Source of the DNA: Gynuella sunshinyii YC6258
GTDB taxonomy: Bacteria > Pseudomonadota > Gammaproteobacteria > Pseudomonadales > Natronospirillaceae
Assembly (NCBI RefSeq): GCF_000940805.1
Contig: NZ_CP007142.1
Coordinates: 2,146,593-2,210,592, forward strand
Direction: 5' to 3'
Length of the DNA: 64,000 nucleotides
Under the pieces are notes generated by a model that saw only the letters and a program-made list of their open reading frames with translations, searched no databases and had not been told where the DNA came from. The position numbers and the translations under genes are program-made. Positions 6,928 to 17,300 of the stretch are shown piece after piece. Each line of letters opens with the position of its first letter. Position 1 is the stretch's first letter.

Positions 6928-8122
6928 AAATAAAATTCTCCTTTGTATTTGTAAGGGCGGAACTACGATTGCTTTGTGATAACAATGTCCGGGCCTGAAA
7001 AGTCAGAGTGGAGGCCACACATGCAATCACCGCGACACCCCATCCCAATCCGTGATAGCCGACCACAGACACAATGAGGCCTCCCAGTACTGGACCACTG
7101 GCGGAGCCTATCATCATCATCGCCGGTGTTGCCGCGACAGCGCGTCCTGACGGGTCGATCTTGGAGAGAAGACCAAACAGGAAAGTATGGGTAAAAATGG
7201 CCAATGTGACATATACGGAGACCGGAATGGCAAACAACAAAAAGGAACTTGAACTGGTCAGAGTCAGTGCCGCCAAAGCCTGCAAAACAGGCCCCGAAAA
7301 GCTGACTGAAATGGGGGATAACCGCTTTTGCATCAGCGCTGCCAGTATCCCTGGCAATAAATTAATGAAACCCATGATAACGAACATGGCTTGGATGTTT
7401 GACGACTCGAAACCACGATTCACGCCAATGCGTTCAACAAATGAAAATACCATTGACTGACTCAGTGTCAGGCAGATGACCACTCCGATGATCATCCAGG
7501 CGACCGGTGGCATAGACCCGGATAGGCGTGTTTTATGTTTTTCAGTGACAGACAGGTGGTCGATCGTCGGAAAAAAGAATAATGCGTAGATCGCACTGAT
7601 TCCGACGGTGATCGCAAACGCTGTGAATATAACCTGCCCACCCAATTGACGGACCATTCCCGGCATGACTGCAAACATGGCGATGGCCAGTGCTCCCATG
7701 GAAACATTTACAATCCCAAACAGGTGATGCGGGTTTTTGGTTCTGCCAATGCAGCCATGGGTTACTGATAACGCCGCTCCCACTCCCAGACCGGCAACAC
7801 TGTGCAGGATCAGAAACGCAGCCAGGCGCTCGTCGGAAACAGGTAGTCCGGACATTATCAGGAAGCAAAGTGCGGCTAACAAAAAGCCTGAAACGGCAAC
7901 ATACCTGTGCTTTAGTTGGTGAAAGCGAGGAGCCAGTAGTGAGCTGATCAGTACAACGCTACCCAAGAATAGCGTAACCGTCATACCAGCTTGGGGAGGC
8001 GTTAAATGATAGTACTCAATCAAGCCTCCAATCCAAAGCGGGAGTGCGGCTAAATCTATGGTTCCCGCCATATGACATACACTGAGAGCAACGTAGCTGC
8101 TCCCGCTATTTAGCTTAGCCAT
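6920..8122 (-). CDS. MFS transporter
   Basis: A 400-aa inner-membrane protein with about 12 hydrophobic segments, no signal peptide and a long central loop near residues 190-205, the layout of major facilitator superfamily permeases. Early charged loops such as RFHQLKHRY and a late DPSGRAVAATPAMMMIGSASGPVLGG stretch support the family; the substrate cannot be told. The start ATG is at 8122, facing the LysR gene across 477 bp. Its 3' end overlaps the decayed carotenoid-oxygenase start (ATGACTGA), so it probably served the same pathway. Control by the divergent LysR regulator is likely from arrangement. Confidence 0.85.
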   Translation of the reverse strand: MAKLNSGSSYVALSVCHMAGTIDLAALPLWIGGLIEYYHLTPPQAGMTVTLFLGSVVLISSLLAPRFHQLKHRYVAVSGFLLAALCFLIMSGLPVSDERLAAFLILHSVAGLGVGAALSVTHGCIGRTKNPHHLFGIVNVSMGALAIAMFAVMPGMVRQLGGQVIFTAFAITVGISAIYALFFFPTIDHLSVTEKHKTRLSGSMPPVAWMIIGVVICLTLSQSMVFSFVERIGVNRGFESSNIQAMFVIMGFINLLPGILAALMQKRLSPISVSFSGPVLQALAALTLTSSSSFLLFAIPVSVYVTLAIFTHTFLFGLLSKIDPSGRAVAATPAMMMIGSASGPVLGGLIVSVVGYHGLGWGVAVIACVASTLTFQARTLLSQSNRSSALTNTKENFIYD

Positions 8123-8176
8123 TTTGTTCTCTCTCTTTTATTTTTTATTGTTATAAGAGGCGTAAGAGAAGTACCC

Positions 8177-8289
8177 GGCTCTGCACATGCAGATAACGGA
8201 ATAATGCTTCTCATCGTCCCCTTTTTAGTTTCTCTGTAGCAGAGAAAATCTCCATCCTCGGTATTATATGTCCGCTTTTATGTGCAGAG
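8177..8289. repeat. Long-range inverted repeat in the MFS-lysR gap
   Basis: Perfect 10-bp arms CTCTGCACAT (8179-8188) and ATGTGCAGAG (8280-8289) about 91 bp apart, in the divergent promoter region. They could be paired regulator sites or the ends of a small repeat element. No other copy was seen in the window. Confidence 0.4.
8229..8247. promoter_or_regulatory. Perfect palindrome between MFS and lysR
   Basis: TTTCTCTG, a TAG spacer, then CAGAGAAA: a perfect 19-bp inverted repeat about 107 bp upstream of the MFS start. It lacks a T-run, so an operator is more likely than a terminator. Confidence 0.4.
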
Positions 8290-8554
8290 TTCAGAGCCCG
8301 TTAGAACCGTCCAATAAAGGCTCCGACAGTGAAAATCCCCACGGTTGAATAACGAACGTCTTACAACTATCGAAACTGTTAACCCACCAAACAGCTATAT
8401 GGGTTAATAATACGAATTGCTTTTTTATTATTATTGGGCAACTCTGTCCTTTGACTTCAGGCCTGGTGGTTTTGCCGGCTGGGCGCCACAGGATAGCTTC
8501 CTGAACATTATCTATTGACCACAGTTCGATAAAACAGATTGTATTTATGACACT

Positions 8555-8571
8555 CATTAATAGTATTAATG
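8555..8571. promoter_or_regulatory. Candidate LysR-type binding site
   Basis: CATTAAT, AGT, ATTAATG: a perfect 17-bp palindrome 29 bp upstream of the LysR start codon. AT-rich interrupted dyads of this kind (T-N11-A) are typical LysR sites, and position suits autoregulation plus control of the divergent MFS gene. Confidence 0.5.
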
Positions 8572-8599
8572 TTTGGCTAAGAGCGCCCGGAGGAAGCTA

Positions 8600-9502
8600 A
8601 TGCGGTTAGAGAGATTTGATTTAAACCAACTCATCGTTCTTGATGTATTGTTGGAGGAAAAAAATGTTACAAAAACCGGAAAAAGACTGCATATAGGTCA
8701 ATCTGCCGCCAGTGCAGCATTAAAGCGGCTCAGGGAGTATTTTGGAGACAGTTTGCTGGTTCCGGTTGGTCAGCATATGGAACTGACGCCACTGGCCAAA
8801 AACCTTGTTGGTCCTGTGCGTGATACGTTGATGCAGGCGCGTGCCACCATTGCCTTGCGGCCAAATTTCAGCCCTGGAGAAATCTCCCGCAGTTTCTCGG
8901 TAGTTGCATCGGACTATCTGGTTGGCATATTGATCTCCCAGGCCATGCCGATTTTTGCCAGGGAGTCACCTGGAATGCATCTTGAAATCATTCGGCCACC
9001 GCATGATGTAATGGGGGTGTTTGATCGTGGAGAAATAGACTTATTGTGTATACCCAAACAATATTCGGAAAAGATTCAACATCCCCAGGTAGAGCTGTTT
9101 TACGACCATCAGGTTTGTTTAGTGAGCGAAGCAAGTGACATCACAGAGCTTACAATGGAGCAATATCTGGATCTGGATCATGTTTCAATACGTATTGGAG
9201 AACGGGGCAGCACGACTTACGAAGAGTGGTTCTTACCCCGATATGGACGTCAGCGTAATATTGTCTGTACCGTAGATCACTTTAACTCCGCGGCGAAGCT
9301 TATAATGGGCACCGATCGGATCGTGACCTTGCACGGTCGCATTGCCAGGGAAATGGTGAAGTTGTTCCCGGTCCGCATAGTGGCAGCCCCGTTTGACATA
9401 CAACCACTTGTAGAGGTTATGGCCTGGCCTCGTTATCTTAATGAAGATCCGGAACACGAATGGGTAAGGAACATATTACAATCTGTGGCAAAATCTTTAT
9501 AA
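8600..9502 (+). CDS. LysR-family transcriptional regulator
   Basis: A 300-aa regulator. The N-terminal winged helix-turn-helix (about residues 1-65) reads DLNQLIVLDVLLEEKNVTKTG then IGQSAASAALKRLREYFGD, typical of the NodD-like LysR branch. The remainder is a substrate-binding domain with SPGMHLEIIRPPHDVM. The start is the ATG at 8600, preceded by GGAGG at 8589-8593; a TTG nine codons upstream is less likely. It is divergent from the MFS and carotenoid-oxygenase pair and probably controls it. The ligand is unknown. Because the oxygenase is destroyed, the regulator may have lost its physiological target. Confidence 0.9.
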   Translation: MRLERFDLNQLIVLDVLLEEKNVTKTGKRLHIGQSAASAALKRLREYFGDSLLVPVGQHMELTPLAKNLVGPVRDTLMQARATIALRPNFSPGEISRSFSVVASDYLVGILISQAMPIFARESPGMHLEIIRPPHDVMGVFDRGEIDLLCIPKQYSEKIQHPQVELFYDHQVCLVSEASDITELTMEQYLDLDHVSIRIGERGSTTYEEWFLPRYGRQRNIVCTVDHFNSAAKLIMGTDRIVTLHGRIAREMVKLFPVRIVAAPFDIQPLVEVMAWPRYLNEDPEHEWVRNILQSVAKSL

Positions 9503-9742
9503 CAGTGGGATCCGGTTTTATTGTAACAGGATGAACAGGAATTTTCGTGGCGCGCCTGCTGTTGCAGGAATGGTATTGTTCTTATTATTTCGGATGCGTT
9601 TTATAAAGCTCTGGAAGGTATCTGGATTAGCCTGACACTTATGCGTTTACGTAAAATTCATGTGTATTTATCTGATAACAATATGATTTTGCTGTAAACC
9701 TTTGAAATGACTCAGTGAGGAGGACGAGACAGTGGCAGCAGG
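9503..9742. other. Intergenic region without recognised features
   Basis: A 240-bp gap after lysR. No tRNA, terminator hairpin with T-run or IS end was recognised. A strong AGGAGGA lies at 9717-9723 but is followed by a GTG frame that stops after four codons. Confidence 0.4.
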
Positions 9743-10069
9743 TTGACCATCCGTCGCAATCACGGGTTATGTGAGTTTTATTATGATGGCAATTATTTGT
9801 ATCGGGTTAACACAAAGCCCACGGTTTCACGTTATAGACGGGAAACACTGGAAACGAAGAAGGACTTCCAGACCTGGAATGTCAGTGGAAACGAGAATGT
9901 TCAGGACATAACCAACCTGTCTAGTTCTGAGTCGGCGCCAGAAATCAAAGGTACTGAAGAGTCATGTAACAGAGAGCAAAGCAAGGAGGTAAGTTTAAGT
10001 AAGGAGAAGAACACTGCTGTCCCGTTAACTCAGCAAAAAGGGGGCCTGTATTCACTCAATGATTTATAA
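9743..10069 (+). CDS. Hypothetical protein, doubtful
   Basis: An open frame of 108 codons from a TTG, not recognised. It starts with basic and aromatic residues (FYYDGNYLYRVNTK) and ends in a hydrophilic Ser/Glu/Lys-rich tail. The nearest good ribosome site, AGGAGGA at 9717, leads to a GTG whose frame stops almost at once, so the reading frame may be the remainder of a frameshifted gene. It sits between lysR and a dead IS4 element, and transfer or decay is plausible. Confidence 0.3.
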   Translation: MTIRRNHGLCEFYYDGNYLYRVNTKPTVSRYRRETLETKKDFQTWNVSGNENVQDITNLSSSESAPEIKGTEESCNREQSKEVSLSKEKNTAVPLTQQKGGLYSLNDL

Positions 10070-10112
10070 TCGTTTCACCACAAAACACTATAAATAAAGA
10101 GTGAATCAGACC

Positions 10113-10761
10113 ATGAGCCATCACAATACAGTCATCGCCCAATTGCTAAAACTGATTCCCAGACATGAGTTTGAGTGTCTGGCCAATGAGCATCACAGCG
10201 GTCGTGCATTTCGAAAGGCATCCCGGTGGTCTCAGTTTGTCACCATGACCATTTCCCAGTTGTCAGGACGCTGCAGCTTGAGGGATATCGTTGATAATAT
10301 GAACGCCCAAAATTCATCGCCTCTACCATCTGGGCTCGGCAAAATTATCACGCACGACGTTATCGCGGATTAACGAAGATAAACCTTATCGTCTTTACTA
10401 AGCGCTCTATGGACGCCTGCTTGCCGGTTGTCAAAATGTTGCACCCAGGCACACATTTCATTTCAAAAACCGGCTTTATTCACCGGATGCCACCACCATA
10501 GATTTATGTCTGAGTGTTTTTCCATGGGCTGAATTCCGATCAACCAAAGGTGCCATCAAATTGCACGTTGGCTTGAATCGCTCCGGCTATTTACCCGAGT
10601 TTATGCACATTATCGAAGGTAAAACCCATGATGCCAAGGCGGCTAAAAGCTTGAAGCTGAGCTCCGGCAGCATCGTTGTGTTTGATAAGGCCTGCAATGA
10701 CTACGCATGGTATAAGCAATTGGAAGATAACGGAATTTTCTTTGTGACAATGGCCTGGTGA
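10113..10761 (+). pseudogene. IS4-family transposase, truncated and frameshifted
   Basis: Begins at the ATG at 10113 with MSHHNTVIAQLLKLIPRHEF, the DUF4372-type N-terminus of IS4 transposases. It continues with RKASRWSQFVTMTISQLSG and SLRDIVDNMNAQ. A frameshift near 10313 and a stop near 10400 follow. The later frame restores the family sequence: DATTIDLCLSVFPWAEF, then KLHVGLNRSGYLPEFMHI and GSIVVFDKACNDYAWYKQL. The first catalytic Asp region is present. The gene is cut after FFVT, so the later catalytic Asp/Glu are missing. It is inactive. No terminal inverted repeats were found. Confidence 0.85.
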
Positions 10762-10876
10762 TGGACCGGCTCGTTTCCTTTTATCGCTCTGGCATGTTGT
10801 AGGCAACATAGCTACTGGAGTCCCAAGGTTGCATGCAAACCTGCTAAGTTGAAGAAAATTTATCTCTCTGGAAAGA

Positions 10877-11158
10877 TTACATTTTCCAATTCTGGGTGAC
10901 TCTACGAGCTTTCTTTTCTTCTAGATTAAACCAAGCACTCTGATCATTAGAAGTATCTGCGACCACTAAAATATCTTCATCCGTTAAATATCTGGAAAGC
11001 TGTCTAGTGGCTTCATCAGCTGTCAATGGAGAGTTTACATACCAACAGTTATTGGTTAGTGGGGTCGAATTCCCCATGTTCTGAATGGCTTTGTCGAGCT
11101 GTTCTTTGCGATTTTCCTGTTCAGCCAGTTCATATGAGAAAAATAGGTTATTAGGCAT
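10877..11158 (-). CDS. SinR/Cas2-like small protein
   Basis: A 93-aa protein from an ATG with a strong AGGAGG seven or so bases upstream. The pattern is FFSYEL near the N-terminus, then a CWYVNSPLTADEATRQLSRYL stretch, a DEDILVVADTS strand and a final SAWFNL. It resembles the short SinR-family proteins of Cas2-like fold (SYDL, strand, AWY/FNL). No Cas genes or repeats are nearby, so a CRISPR role is not suggested. It is transcribed divergently from the giant gene with a 178-bp shared upstream region. Function is unknown; family placement is by eye. Confidence 0.6.
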   Translation of the reverse strand: MPNNLFFSYELAEQENRKEQLDKAIQNMGNSTPLTNNCWYVNSPLTADEATRQLSRYLTDEDILVVADTSNDQSAWFNLEEKKARRVTQNWKM

Positions 11159-11272
11159 TTTGCCTCCTTAAAATGCGACTTGAGTGCGACAGTATAAAGA
11201 GTTTTCTTTTAAAAGCTATTTTGGAGTTGTTAGTTTTGAATTAAATGTAAAGGTTATGTCAATTTTTAGGTT

Positions 11273-11300
11273 TTGACTGAACTTTCACGCTTACTTTATG
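11273..11300 (+). promoter_or_regulatory. Possible promoter of the giant gene
   Basis: TTGACT (11273-11278) and TTTATG (11295-11300) with a 16-bp spacer, 37 bp before the start codon. A ribosome site AGGGA lies ten bases before the ATG. The -10 match is weak, and no terminator separates it from the divergent SinR-like gene. Confidence 0.3.
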
Positions 11301-11336
11301 GATATAAGGAAATAACGTTTCTTAGGGACTTTTTTC

Positions 11337-14300
11337 ATGATTACTGTTGTTGGCAATGAAGGTTTGGGATTACTTGGATCTGAATTAACTTTAAATTCTC
11401 AGAAGACATCCAGTAATAGTTCTGAGCAACAATTAACCGTCAATATTTCAAATGGTAATCTGGTATTAGCCCGGGAAGATGACAGTTTTGTTACTCAGGG
11501 AACCGATTTTTCCATCTCCAGGATCTATAACAGCCTTGGTATTCGTGGTGATGCCAGCGGTGGTTCTTTCTTGCAAAGCTATAGTCAGCGCCTGGTGTTT
11601 ATCAGTGCCAGTGAGATTAAACGGATAGATATTGACGGTACTGAATCACGCTTTTTGTTGGATACTGCCAGTGGTCGTTTTGTGACAACAGATGGTGAAG
11701 GCGCTTACGATTATCTGGTTCGCCAGGGCGATAATAATGAATGGGTATGGCATGATGGCAGTAGTGGTAAAACGGAAGTATTTGATAGTAATGGCCGATT
11801 GATTGCTTTCAGTGATATTAATAATCAGACCAGTACGATTAACTACAATGACTCTGATCAGTTAGCAAGTATCGTATCGGCAGATCAACAAACTTTAACC
11901 TATCAATATGATAGTGACGGCAGAGTCGTTTCGATTCAGCTTAATCGCGATAACCACCTTATCACCAGTGCCAGATATGCTTACGATACTCTTGGGCGCC
12001 TGGTCTCTGTCACAATGGATTTGACGCCATCAGATGGCAGTATTGCAGATGGCCAAATATATCAGACTTTTTATACCTATCATGGTGATTCTCAACGGCT
12101 GGCCTCTGTCAGTAACAGTTCTGGCATCGTCCAGTCATTTAATTATACGGAAATTGACGGCCAATGGAGATTGACCGGTATAACCGATGGCGATGGCAAC
12201 AGTACTACTCTCAGTTATGATTTTGAAGGCCGTAGTACCACTATTATAGATGCCAACCACCAGATATGGACTTATCGTTACAGTGCTTCTGGTCAGATAG
12301 AACAAGTGCTCACCCCTGCAGTAGACGGCCAGAGGGCTGTTACCACATATGCATATGATGATAATGAGAACGTCATCTCAGTAACAGATGCCAGTGGTTA
12401 TGTTGTTACGTTCGAATATGATCAACAGGGCAATCAAACACTTAGAAGGGATGCTCTGGGCAATACTATTAAGACAACGTATGACGAGAATAACCGTTGG
12501 TTAACCAGAGCAACTTATTTGATACCAGACCCTGATGGTAGTGGTGAAGAACAGGCGAGTGAACCAACCACAGAGCGTCGAATATATGACAGCCACGGAA
12601 ATTTACGCTTCGAAGTCAGCGCTGCTGGCTCTGTCAATGAGTATCGTTATAACTCTCAGGGACAGCTTGTCGAGCATCTTGGCTGGCAGCAAGCCCGGTA
12701 CAACCTTGCAGACCTCGCTGAGGATGAAGCGTTAACTGAATCTCAGTTGAGTCAGTGGGGCCAGGAACAGAGTAAGAGTGGTATGAGTCTGGTGACTTAT
12801 ACGTACGATGGCTCAGGCCAGCTGTTTACCAGTACAGAATATAATGCTGTCGATAAAGATGGTGCTGGCGTCGAAAATGATCAAACCAAGTACTTCACCT
12901 ACGAATATGATGTTTACGGGCAATTGCGAACCCGGGCGATTGTTCGTGATTCCAAGTTAGAAATTAAACTGTTCAATTATGACGGTGTCGGTCGTCTGAT
13001 CAGTGAGATTGATCCTTTATCAACAGCGACTGTTTATGTACATGATGACGCAGGGCAGCAACTGACTGTCAAATACGCTAATCAGTCCACCGAAATCACC
13101 GCTTATGATGATGCTGGCAGGACCATCAGTAAAACCTTGGCCAGTGCTACAGGTACCACTCAATATGTTAGTCAATACCGTTATGATGCAAATGGTAACC
13201 TCATTGCCCGGCAGGACGCCAATGGTGTGCGCAGTTATCAGTTTTTCGATGCCCGTAATCGAAAAATTGCCACAGTAGATGGTACTGGTGCAATTACTCA
13301 ATATAGTTATGATGCGAATGATCAGATTATTAAAACCACTGTATATGCTAATCGGGTCAATACCCAGGCATGGTGGAGTGATGATGGTATTGTTCCAGTA
13401 ACACTGAGTGATATAGGCATAACTGCCAGTGACAATGACCGGGCCAGCGAGAATCACTATGATGCCGCCGGGCGACGGATTCTGTCTTCCGATCCGAATG
13501 GTCTGCTGACACGCTATTATTATGATGGTGCTTCCCGCCTGATCAAAACAGAAGAAATAGACTCATCCGTACAGGATTTCCAGTCTGCGCTGATATCCAT
13601 TAACAACGAACGCCGTAACATTGAAAAGATCAATGTGAATGCCTTTGGTACGGATCAGGATGATGTCATCGAAGGTAATATTCAGAAGGATACTCTGTAT
13701 GGTTATGATGGTAATGACAAGTTATATGGGTATGGCGATAACGATGTTATTCGTGGTGGAAGCGGTAACGATAGTCTGTTCGGACATGATGGTTCTGATT
13801 CTCTATATGGAGATAGCGGAAACGACACCCTTTCCGGTGGTGCCAATAATGATTTTCTAAAAGGCGGCTCCGGAGATGACTATCTGATAGGTGGTTCCGG
13901 AAATGATACGTTATATGCGGAATATGGCAACGATACCTTACAAGGAAATACTGGTAACGACAGGCTTTATGGCAGTCGTGGGATAGATGTCTATCTTTTT
14001 AACAAAGGTGATGGTTGGGATACTATTTATACGTATGAACAATTTTATGACTCGCTGCAAAATGGCCATGAGGATATATTAAAGTTCGGAGCAGGGATTA
14101 TAAAAGATGATATCAGAGTTACTCGTAATGGACTTGATATTCATCTTGGACTGAAAGGTACCAGTGACGGCGTAACGATAGAAAATTTCTTTTCTCGGTC
14201 CACAGCTGAGATTGGCAAGGTGGCTTTTGATGATGGTTCGTCGTGGGGTGTGACAGACTTAATCGATTTGTCTGTGGTTGCGACAGATGGAAATGACCGG

Positions 14301-17300
14301 TTATGGACCATAGGTGAATATACCAGTCTGAATGGTGGAGAAGGCAATGATACCCTGACTGGATCGGATACAAACGATACTCTTGTCGGAAATGCTGGTG
14401 CTGATAGTTTAGATGGCAATAATGGTAATGATGTACTTATCGGCTCCATTGGTTTCGACACTCTTTACGGTGGTGGTGGGGACGATATCCTGGAAGGTGG
14501 TGAAGGGAATGATAACCTGAATGGAGGTACTGGATCAGATACATACATTTTTGAAGATGGTTTTGGCCAGGACTATTTGAATAATAGTTCAGAAAGTGCC
14601 TCTCGCGACAAACGCATGGATGTTGTTCGGTTTGGTGGCTCTTTATCACCTGAGAATGCGCGGCTTTATCGTTCTGGAACCAGCTTGATGATTGGTTTCA
14701 TCGGTAAGGAAGACCGGTTGGAACTGGCTTATTTTTATCACTCAGGCTATCAAAATACTCTTATCAATCAAGTCGAGTTTAGCGATGGTACTGTCTGGAC
14801 GGTTGATGATCTCAGAGAACTGGCCAAGCGTGAAGCTGACTACAACCAGACCCTCTATGGTGATGTTAATGTCAGCAACAGTATCGATGGTGGTCTGGGC
14901 AACGACACCATCTATGGTGAAAACAAAGCCGATCGGTTGATCGGTGGACGCGACAACGACTCACTGTACGGTAGAGGCAATAATGATACCTTGATAGGTG
15001 GGCATGGCAATGACTATCTGTATGGTGAGTCGGGCGATGACACCTTGATAGGCGGTATCGGTAACGATACGCTCTATGGTGGTACCGGCAATGATGTGTA
15101 CTCGTTCAGTGCCGGTTTTGGTCAGGACCTCATTTATAATGAGGAAAGTTCTGATTCACGTATAGATGTTATTCGTTTTGATGACACCATCTTGAGTCGG
15201 GAGGTTTTGTTACGCATTAGTGGAAATGATCTGATCCTGAGTGTTGCCAACACTACTGACCGGATTACCGTTGCTGGCTTTGAGCAATATGATTCTTCCC
15301 AAATCAATGAAATTCAGTTTGCTGATGGCACTGTCTGGGGTCTTGACGAGATCATTTTACGGTCTACTCAAGGCACTGGTCATGATGATTCTCTATATGC
15401 CTATGATGAAGGTTCTTCACTAAATGGTGCAGAAGGAAATGACGCTCTCCATGGTAGTAGCAGTGGAGATACCTTACAAGGGATGTCTGGATACGACACC
15501 TTATATGGTAGTTACGGAAATGACCTGCTGATCGGTGGTGCCGGAAATGACCGTTTGTATGGCGATAATGGTAATGATACTTACATATTTGAGACAGGTT
15601 TTGGTCAAGACTATATCAGTAACAATGATTCGACATCTGTTTCATCAAGAGCCGATATAGTCGATTTCCGGGGTGAACTGACCGACAATGATTTCTGGGC
15701 GATCCGGTCTGGGGATGATCTGATCATACAGTCCCGTGCCAGTGGCGATCGTCTCGTCATCAATAGATATTTTTACTCGAATTTTAAATCCAATTATTAC
15801 ATCAACGAAATCCGTTTCTCCAACGATGTTGTCTGGAATGCCAGTAATATTAATTCCATTGTTGATCTGCACAAAGCCGAAAACCCAGCTTTGGCGGTAG
15901 TTGATATTACCGGGGATTCAAGTGATGAGACCCTTAAGGGGGGGGATTATCGCGCTACAATTCATGGTGGAGATGGCAATGATGTTGTTCAGGGAAGTTA
16001 TGGTGATGATCGGCTTTATGGTGATGCCGGGAATGATCAGCTGACCGGAGGTAGCGGAAATGATCAATTATATGGTGGAAGTGGAAATGACAGTTACTAC
16101 TTTTCTGTTGGTTTTGGTCAGGACACTATTTATGAATCATCAGGGAATACTGATGCTTATGGTAGCAATGCAGACCGAATAATATTTGATGACACCATTA
16201 TGGCTGATGACATAGATGTCAGTCGCAATGGTACAGCACTGGTACTGATTCATCGTCAAAGCGGCGATCAGATAACCGTGGATAGCTTCTTTAAAGAGCC
16301 TGCCGTTGTCAATATTACCGAGGTGGTGTTTGCAGATAATACTCGTTGGAGTGTTGATCAGCTGAAAAAAATGGTGCTGACTGGCGATTATCACGACCAG
16401 ATTGTCAGAGGGTATGGTAGTGGTGATACGCTGCTTGGACTGGAAGGGGCCGATACTTTATATGGTAATGCCGGGGACGATGTTTTAATTGGTGGTACAG
16501 GATCAGATCATTTGTATGGAGGTGTCGGAAACGACACCTATGTATTCGAGCAGGGATTTGGCAGTGACACTATTCATAATTATGCGGATGGTGAACTTGA
16601 CTTGAATGAACGATTGGACCAGATCAGTTTTGGTCCATCAATCCAGGCTGATAATGTCAAACTGTCCCGTAATACCAATCGGGATCTCATTATTACATTC
16701 AATGATTCCAGCGACCGACTGACAGTGGTTGATTTTTTCCATGATGGCGACATCAACACTCAGTACCGAATAGATCAGATCAGTTTTGCCGATGGTACGA
16801 CCTGGAGTGCCAAGGATGTTCGACAAAAAGTCCTGGTCGGTTCACACCTGAAAGATCTGCTTTATGGCTATAACGAAGAAAATAACCTGAGAGGTGGCTA
16901 CGACAATGACACACTCTATGGCAATCAACAAAATGATGTTCTAAACGGTGAGTCAGGAAGTGATTCTCTGTTTGGTGCTGCAGGAAATGATGAGCTATAT
17001 GGTGGCACTGGCCACGATAGCCTTTATGGTGGCGACGGAGACGATCGTCTTGAGGGTGGGTTGGGCAATGATTGGCTGGTAGGTTCTTCTGGTAGTGACA
17101 CCTATTTCTTTGCCAAAAATTTTGGTTCAGACAGGATCGATAATACACGAGAGAATAATGATGATGTAGGATCTGCTCACGATGTTATAGAGTTCAGTGC
17201 TGATTTCAGCCCGGATATGATTCGGGTTTCCCGTAGTGATAGTGACCTGATCCTTGGAGTCAAAGGCGCTGATGACAACATCACTATACTGCAGTTTTTT

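Noticed and set aside
8291-8557. Minus-strand 88-codon frame in the MFS-lysR gap
   Set aside because: No ribosome site and no family; it overlaps the probable LysR operator region.
10877-11158. A CRISPR-associated Cas2 gene
   Set aside because: Similarity is to the SinR-type branch only; there are no repeats, Cas1 or other cas genes.
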